Source: Trichoplusia ni (Eukaryota > Arthropoda > Insecta > Lepidoptera > Noctuidae). From it: DNA of 64,000 nucleotides. The translations under genes were made by a program, and so were the position numbers. The stretch spans positions 8,680,001 to 8,744,000 of the forward strand of contig NC_039488.1 in NCBI RefSeq assembly GCF_003590095.1, in the 5' to 3' direction. Positions 56,153-64,000 of this stretch are shown one piece after another. The stretch's first letter is position 1; every line of letters begins with the position of its first letter. The notes under the pieces are model-generated. The model was not told where the DNA came from and did no database searches. It was given only the letters and a program-made list of their open reading frames with translations.

Positions 56153-59100
56153 GTACAGCAGGTCTATGAGTGCTTATTTATTGTTGTGAAAAACCCACGA
56201 CTTTGAATTTAAATAGTTTTTTCCTACAATAAAGAAGACCTTTAATTGTGCTTTACTTCCCGACTGACATACTAAAATTAAAAGTTTGACAGACAACATT
56301 AAAATGATAAGACAACATAAGGAAGGTACCTGAATTAAATACACTTTTATAACTGTTACACAGATACTTGTTTATAAGCGCAAACATTGCAGTAGGCGCA
56401 AAACTTATCCGTTGACTTTATACATGTACGTTAACAGAAACTAATTCTGGAAAACCTGAATGGTTGTTACTACTGCTTTTATCTTATTCCAACTACACTG
56501 TACGCGCTAAGGATATCTAAGTTAATGCTAGTATTCGCATTTCTAGCACTTATATGGTCGATTGAACTTTATAGCTACTGTCAATAGATGAGACGGCTAT
56601 CAATCTAGTTATTGATATACCTACTTAAATAGATTGATCTGCGCAGTGTAGAATGGTAGATACAGGATGGTTTTAAACTAGTTTTTGATAAATTACTGAT
56701 CCCATAACACGGATGCAAAAGTACTTTCATATATTACTAAGTAATTAATTGCTTTTGAATTTTTTTTGAGAAAGAAGACGTACAATTGTTGTAAAATAAA
56801 ACTTGGTAAGATTTCCTCATGAACGGACAAAAAAATATTGCTGAAAATGGCCTTTGATCCCCTTATATACTGAAGCATTCGTCCTCTTCTGACTAAAATT
56901 TTCCACTTACGTCATTCCTATTTAATAAATCCTGTGCCAACGTTTAATACAAGTTGCCTGCGGTAGCATAACATGCTGTGTAACCGGCTAAGATAATACG
57001 TAAGCGTACGTCCTCAAGCTGTCCATTTAGTAACATTAGATAACGGGGAGCGACCTTGCGGTCTGTCAGTAGTGAAAGCTTCAAGCTTACTAAGTATAAG
57101 TTCCATAAGTAAGATTGTTTCAAGAACGGAAGCGAGATGGCGCTGTTATCAGTACGTAGCGGTGTCTTCCTTTCACAGACGCTGCAATGAGATTCCGACA
57201 GCTCGTAGTACAGGTTAAGCGCTTTGCATAATCCTGCTGCAGTCAGTCATTACTTTCCCGTTATAATGCCACTATTTCTAAACTTCTTGTTCATATTTAG
57301 TAACGGAATTCTCAAGATATGTCGTTTATCGCGAATACAGATCATAATGTTTTTGATGACTTGCTGAAAGGCAGTTTTTAATAAATATTAGCTTATAGAT
57401 TTTAATCATCTTTCGTAATTTAATTAAAACTACACTTAACCAAATATTAAAGGTATTACATATGGAATATGGTAAAATGGAAGCCGCAAGGAAAGGTCTC
57501 ACATAATCTTTATTCTTACTCTATCAGAAACATTCAAAAATAAAGGATTTTTTAACAACGATAACCCAAAAAATACCCTTTTACTTCAATACTACTCCTG
57601 GCAAAAATATGTAGATAGCTTAAACCTCATTACCTACACAAAATTCTCCGTAAATTTGCAAGTGTCACTTCAAATGCACAGTCGACTTTCAAACAGTGAA
57701 CTGCTTCCGCAAACATTAAACATAGTGTGGGTAGCTTTAACAGCCATTGTAACTGTATCCTGAGAGACTGGTCCAAACTGGATGCTGTTATACGTTAAGT
57801 GTCTCTAGCATAGAACGACGTATGCGTGAGTAGTTTCGAAACTGTGACTCACGTTTTGGTCATAGTGCAAGCTTTCCTTAAACTTTTGACCTTCTATAAC
57901 TATTTGTATGAATTTTATATTAGTTTTTTAAATGGCAAAATTTTGTTCTCTGTTGTGGACAAATCGCTTCATCCAAAAACGAAAATCAAAACTATTTAAA
58001 AACAAAAAGACATCAAGAACCACTTTTGGGCAGCGACAAAAAAATCAACCAACTAAACTAAATAATTACCTAATCAGTGACTTTACAAGTATATTGAACT
58101 TCTTGCTCTATCCATCTATCTATCTAGCTTCCTGAGGTTCTCCCACCACGTCGCGCGTCGTAAAGTTCCATCATTTTGGTTGTGAAAGCGAGACAGCGCC
58201 ATACACATTGTAGACTCTCGCTCTTCCACATCGGGTAAATATCACTTTAAAGCATGGTAGCCCCTCTGGTAAGAACCTCGTGGAACTAGGAAGCATCGCA
58301 TGCCAGCCCTATTTAAATTCGCATCATATAAACCGCTCCTCGCTTCCTATACGAGTTTTTGTTGCAACATATCTTTATTCATATTTTACTGGAAGTCGAG
58401 TGACAAGCGAAGATTATTGTATGTTAGAATTCCTTTTATACCTTACCTTATTTACGGTAACTTGTGATGATATTATTTTGAAAGTAATTAGGAGTCAAAA
58501 TATCTGGCTAGTATCCTTTTTTTGGTTGAATTGCAGGAGCACTGTGCCATCTCTAGCAGTTTAAATGGCATGGAGTTGAACCCATAACTTACTCTTTAAA
58601 TCAAGAAAACGATTAATTTTCCTCCATTGCAGGATATTCGTCAAGTCCATCGTCCATTTGACGCTTTAGAATGTGTAGGAAGATCACGCGTGCATAAACA
58701 TTGGTTCCAAATGAAATAAAATACTTACGTCGGAGTGTTCGGAGGCGTCAACTCCTATTTCGCTTACCGCGGTCCGCCCACTCGCCAGGAAGATACATTG
58801 TGCTCACACCACGCAAATATATGAGAACACTTTGAAATACTCAATAGAGCTTTGCATTCACTGAAGGTTAAAGACTTGGAGGATAAGAACCACTTACTTT
58901 TGTAATCATGTATCAGGATGTTGTATTTTAATAATTAAAAAAAAATTGTAAAAATGAACCCTTTTATTGAGGCTCTGCTGTCTGTCCGTCCGTCACCAAG
59001 CCGTCTCTCATAAACTGTGATAGCTGGATAGTTTATTTTTTTACGGCTTCACAGATGATGTATTTCTGTTGCCGCTAAAACATCAAATACTAAAAATAGG

Positions 59101-61093
59101 TTGTTATTGATATACATTTGTTGGTGTGGGTGAAAAATAAATTAAAGAGAGAAAAAAATCAATCCACAAATTTATTATCACCCAGCGGTTTATTGGACCT
59201 TCAGGTCGCGATTCCGACTTGCACTTAACCAGATTTTAATTCCTAAACTGCCTCCGAACGATAACATACATCAAATAAGTCCGTCAACAAATATGGTAGT
59301 GAGGTTGCCCCCCCAGTGAGCACTGGGTGTACATCGATTTCATACTCAAGGTTGCAGTTTGCATCGAAAAACAACTACTAGGTACGATCCCATAGTTTAA
59401 AGACATAAAAATAATAATAGAAAACACAATTTGGCCTCAGCAATAGAGAGTTTAGAATCGCAAGGAGAATTGCTTGGCATTGCTTGCTTGCATAAGTTGC
59501 ATTCCTATTGTGCAATTGCGAGCGAGTAGAAACGCAGGCAAATACTATGAATGTATAGGATATAACGTTAGGCTAATACGGACTAACAACTAGCGGAGTG
59601 GATATTGTGTTTAGTTTTGTGCAGTAAGGATCACGAGTTTTTTTGTAAGCATTATGATTATTTGGAAGACTTAACTTTGACGAACGCATTTGTAAAATAC
59701 GCATGAGAATTTTTTCTCATCAAAAGTAAAACCGTTTCCTCTTCCCTGGGATCCATGCAATGGTTTTAAAATATTTGAAGGTATTAACAGGAATCGTTTG
59801 CTCTAACTAATCACTCTCATGATACACAATAGAATATAAATCCAACAATTAGTTCGCGTTGAGAAATAGCTCATACTTTCTATTGTTTCAGACAAAGTGA
59901 TTCCATTCCCAGATCAAGAAATCAATCACGTTCGTGTAATGAAAACATACTTAGCACTTGAATAGACAAAGAATAAGAACAAACGTAAGATAGTGTAACA
60001 TTCAAGCTCGCCCATGTGCAACGCATTGAATAGAATACAATGGTGATGAAGTTTTAATGCTATTTTATTAGTTTTCTCGTACGAAAGCGGTTAGGAATAA
60101 GAATGGGCCCGTACTCTACACTTTTTCGCTTTGTGTATACTCAGATCTAAAATTGTAATGTAGTCGGACATTATAATAGCAAGCAATAGCTACTTATCCA
60201 CCAGAATAGTAAGAACTAGATTGTTTTTCATACGATACTCTCGCAGTTACTAGAGAAATGACATGTCTGATCGCAGCGTGAGCGCCGTTTAATAGATTTG
60301 CCTTTTTATTGTTTAACATTCACCGAGCATTAATGTCCTGCAAACGTTTATAGCTCTGAATAAAAGAGCATCGAACAAGTTATATTAAGTCTAAATCATG
60401 AGTCACATTGAAGGTACCTTGGAACATTATGTAAAGCAGTAACATTACTTTCTCGTGTATACTTTTAGCGCGAGTTTCGTAATGTCTATTACGTTGTATT
60501 CCGCGCAGGATAATAAAACAATTTCGAGTTATTATGAGGAGAGAGGCAAACGGATCCCATTATTATGTGAAACGAGTGCTTGTTCCTAAATGCGTCGTTT
60601 ATGGAAATGTTCTGTATAAGAACATTAACTATTGATGCATTAAAATGTTGCATAAGTGGCCATGTCCATTAAAGGGATATTAAAGCAGCAAGTATTTACA
60701 AAGTATAATAGGAAGTAAAATACTATCTTTCGATAAATCACTGGCGACTTGCTTTGGTTGTTTTTATGGGCTTTCTACTCGTAGGTGTGCTGTGTTGTAA
60801 ATAAGTTTTTGTTATTGAGAAGCTTTTCTAACTGATAATAAATGTTGTTGTAGTTAGCCTGTAAAGTCGTCGGAATTTTATCTTTTAAAATCATGCTTTC
60901 CGCTCATGATTGTCATTGTAAATTTTCTCTTACCATGAAGTGTATGTGGGAAATTGAAGTGTTCTTTTAATTTCCTTACATCTACAAAAACACTGGGACT
61001 TAATAGTATAGGCCAAAAACTGTTAAGTAACTGTTTTTGGTGTTCGAAAACCAACTTATGCTCACGATGATCTACAAGAAAACTTAAATCCTT

Positions 61094-61315
61094 ACTAATA
61101 TTATAAATGCGAAAGTAACTCTATCTGTCTGTCTGTCTGTCTGTTACGCTTTCACGTCTAAACCACTGAACTGATTTTAATGAAATTTGGTACAGAGATA
61201 GAGTTGACCTTGAGAAACAACATAGGATAGTTTTAATGCCGGACTTATGAAGAGTTCTCTTGGAAACGTGATATAACTGACATCCTCACGGGCGAAGCCG
61301 CGGGCGAAAAGCTTG
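61094..61315 (+). mobile_element. Helitron-like element carrying a TCTG microsatellite
   Basis: Starts ACTAATATTATAAATGCGAA, carries about five TCTG units (61125-61142), then CTAAACCACTGAACTGATTT and AAATTTGGTACAGAGATAG. It ends with a C+G stem (CACGGGCGAAGCCGCGGG) but reads AGCTTG where intact copies end CTAGT. This start-plus-microsatellite layout is typical of lepidopteran repeat-associated microsatellites. Confidence 0.55.
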
Positions 61316-64000
61316 TTGTACTATAATCAAAAGGTTTTAATGAACTATTTCCAGGTGTATTCATCTATTACAACATTGTACCATTTTCCATTAACAACAC
61401 GAGCTTAGTACCAAGTACCTAGGTAAGGTAAAAATTGCAACATTGAATTCTGTCGACGTCGCCCGCCATTTTACGGTCTAACGCTAAATTACCATCATTA
61501 TATTAATGCCTCTTGCACCGTGATATATTGTTATGGCTCGTATATTGACATTTAAGAAGTTAATTATAGGTACTTCCTAGTACAGTGTTATGAGAAAATG
61601 TGTCGTTGGATGTTGGGTAATGTACTAGCTTTATTATTAATTATGACTAAATGTGTTTAGGTAGAGATCGGCTTGGCCATATTTTTAATACGGGACATGT
61701 CGAGGAACCTTTTATAAAAAAATGTTCGGTTTTCCATTAAATTGTTTTTCTATCCTCACTGAGAATTTTTACAAGGAAACACATTTTTTAAGTCATTTCA
61801 TTTTTGGACACAATTATATTTGTTTTTTCTTACATGCTCAGAGCTCATCTCAAATATGACCAGCATCTTTTTAACGTCCACTATCCTCAATAACGTTTAA
61901 AACACTAGAATTTGAACATGACATACGGCACCAAAATACCTACCCAGTTTCATTAAGGGAAATTCAAACCAAATAAATCCAATTTCCAAAGGGTTGTTGA
62001 GGTTAGATGCTAATCGCTGCGCGGAACCAGAAATTCGTTACGGATGAAGGAACTGGTCGAGCGCTTGCTAATGACTGTACATACTTGTACATGTGTTGTT
62101 TGTGACTGTACTTACGAGTGACGAAATTGATTGTGAGCGTCTCGAACTGGGTACAGTGGGTACTACTTTGTAAGGAGTTTTTATTTGACACCCGATTGCT
62201 ATTGCACTCTTTTTTTAGTGTTTTGGTCAAACATAGAATCAAAAAAGACCGTCCTGATTCTTAGCTGGACATCTTACTCCAAATAGCGTTAACGTATCTT
62301 CTTTCGCAGTTTTATATTTGTTTTATTACTAACAAGAATGAAGAAAGTACAAATAATTTAAAGAATTTGTTTTTGGCTCGTTGTCTGTGACGTAGAATTG
62401 ATAAGAGTGTTTATGTAGTTTTGCGTTCCTATCAAAAGACTTACGTAAATATCATTATCACTGCATCCCATTATTGAGTCCATTCCAAGCCGTATTGTCT
62501 AAGCGAACATTGTTTACGAAGGCTGCGTTAATGCGGCTAGTTCCATTCAATAGTAAATGTTGTAGTATAATAAATGCAAGGCATCCGGGTTCGTCGTGCT
62601 ATCCAGCCCGCGCACCTAAACTGTACCTACCGCGTCTACCGACCTAGGTATCCTAACGCCGGCCCTAGGTCGACGACCTCTCCTTGCCTCGGAGGCGGTA
62701 GATTCGCAGGATACGATAAATTTCAATAGTGCATTGACTGCATGTAGTCAGCTTAGCCCGGATAGACAGCAACTGCAACGTAAAATCATATTCATTAATG
62801 TCTCATCTGAATTCTAATGGATGGCTGGATAACTTCCTTATTGAAGATGGCGATAGACGTTTTTATGTCCTTGTTTCGCAACCAAGTTTATAGTAGAAGC
62901 TCATTCTATTTTATGTGGTTTCGAGAGCATCTAATGCCTATTAAAATACTCATAAATGATATCCTTAACATATTAATTGAGGAAAATAAATACCTACTAT
63001 TAAAGTGCGTTTATTTGGTTTCGCCTGGAGGTCTGAGATGACGTTGTAAATCGTCCGACTCAAAAGCCAGTTCGCAATTCTCAGCGTTTGTAACGCAATC
63101 AACCATGACTTGACCATTAGCGTGGTGTCATTGGAACTTTGATGTGTTTATTCAGCCGCTGTAAATGCCCACTATATAGGTAGTTAGACAGGCTTACTTG
63201 TGCTGCGCAAATGTTAGCAAGTAACTATAACACTAAGTTCTTAAACTGTCCTGTAAAGAAAACTTTACAAAGTTGGTAATAGTTTAACTAGGCTTTAAGT
63301 TCTTTAAGGGTGCTGTTAACCAAGAGACGGCTTGTAACCGCGTGAAACTTTGCAATTATCATGAGTTTATGATGACCAATAGTGTCATGCGAGTTGTAAA
63401 CACCGCTCATATTGCGTTTGTAATTTTTAATGTGCTGTGGCCGGGGTTTTTAAGTGAAGCTTGCTCGGGTGTCTGGCTCGCATGTGCTCACATACCATTT
63501 GTATCATTACAGTGATTGTTAGTGCTATTGTAAACTGGGCGTAGTTTTTGTGGCGGATAGTTAAAAGTGTTGTCTAACAACGATGTTTATGGCGGTGTTG
63601 CCATAATAAAATTAAGTTTAATGCCGACTCTAAATGCTTGGGATAGTATAACTCGTCCAATACCTTGTTATTGAAGAGAAAAAGTTTTCTTTTTTTAGAT
63701 TTATATGAGACTTATTATCATGTAACAAATTGGAGTCGTCCGAAAGAATTTATGCTCTTGATATCGTAAACTCAGTACAGCGAATAAAAATGTCTGGAGG
63801 CTTTTGTTGTTTTTGGATTGTGAAAAATAAATTTGATCAGATTATACTTGCAGAGATATAAGTAGCTCTCAATTACAATTTCAGTTTGCACAAAAAATAG
63901 GATGTATACTTTAAACAGGAACACGACAAATCATTAAGTTCCAAGTTAACGGAAACTCAAACCAAGTTAAAGCTTCAATTTAATTTTCGTCACGAAGCCG

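Larger units (their letters stand above)
54518..64000. other. non-coding right part with scattered repeats
   Basis: No gene can be supported. It contains SINE and Helitron-like pieces, listed separately, and isolated donor-like sites on the minus strand near 55666, 55914, 58734 and 62113. A GC-rich island at 62575-62720 stands out from the AT-rich background but has stops in the frames I checked. Open frames near 58280, 62003 and 62817 have no recognised domain. Confidence 0.5.

Overview
The window is nuclear DNA from an insect, most likely a moth or butterfly. The background is AT-rich with compact GT-AG introns. Genes are metazoan-type, and the interspersed repeats resemble families common in Lepidoptera: tRNA-headed SINEs, Helitron-like elements ending in CTAGT, and a non-LTR tail with ATT repeats. 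Species cannot be read from the sequence. Homology calls come from recognising protein families; no search was run.

Layout: 1-11360 is non-coding apart from two possible isolated first exons on the minus strand, plus Helitron-like elements, SINE remnants, half of a MITE and a 61-bp tandem duplication. 11365-18264 is a near-intact Ty3/gypsy LTR retrotransposon with almost identical LTRs, a CGAA target duplication, an unusual leader holding 35-bp tandem repeats, and one uninterrupted 1493-residue Gag-Pol frame. 18269-22540 holds a palindromic MITE and a Helitron-like element.

The gene-bearing part is 22541-54517. A CINP-like gene (minus) and RPB4 (plus) are divergent and share a promoter region with a DRE-type TATCGATA site. 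Then come a FAM117/GLCCI1-family gene (minus, 7 exons), UBE4A (minus, 16 coding exons; a ubiquitin chain-elongation factor with a C-terminal U-box), a ZC3H4/suppressor-of-sable-like CCCH zinc-finger gene (plus, one long coding exon), a broken PIF/Harbinger element with a Myb-like fragment, IFT22 (minus, 4 exons, with an RFX X-box-like site just upstream) and a tRNA-Gln(CTG). 54518-64000 is non-coding, with SINE and Helitron-like remnants and some weak exon candidates.

The genes are unrelated housekeeping functions: replication/ribosome quality control, Pol II, ubiquitin, nuclear RNA surveillance and cilium transport. They do not form a pathway. The only clear regulatory coupling is the CINP/RPB4 divergent promoter. 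No CRISPR array, operon or previously unknown multi-gene system was seen. The most unusual items are the retrotransposon leader (tandem repeats plus a LINE tail) and its LTR-tip repeats, the palindromic MITE family, two perfect 16-bp hairpins, and the sharp GC shift within UBE4A.
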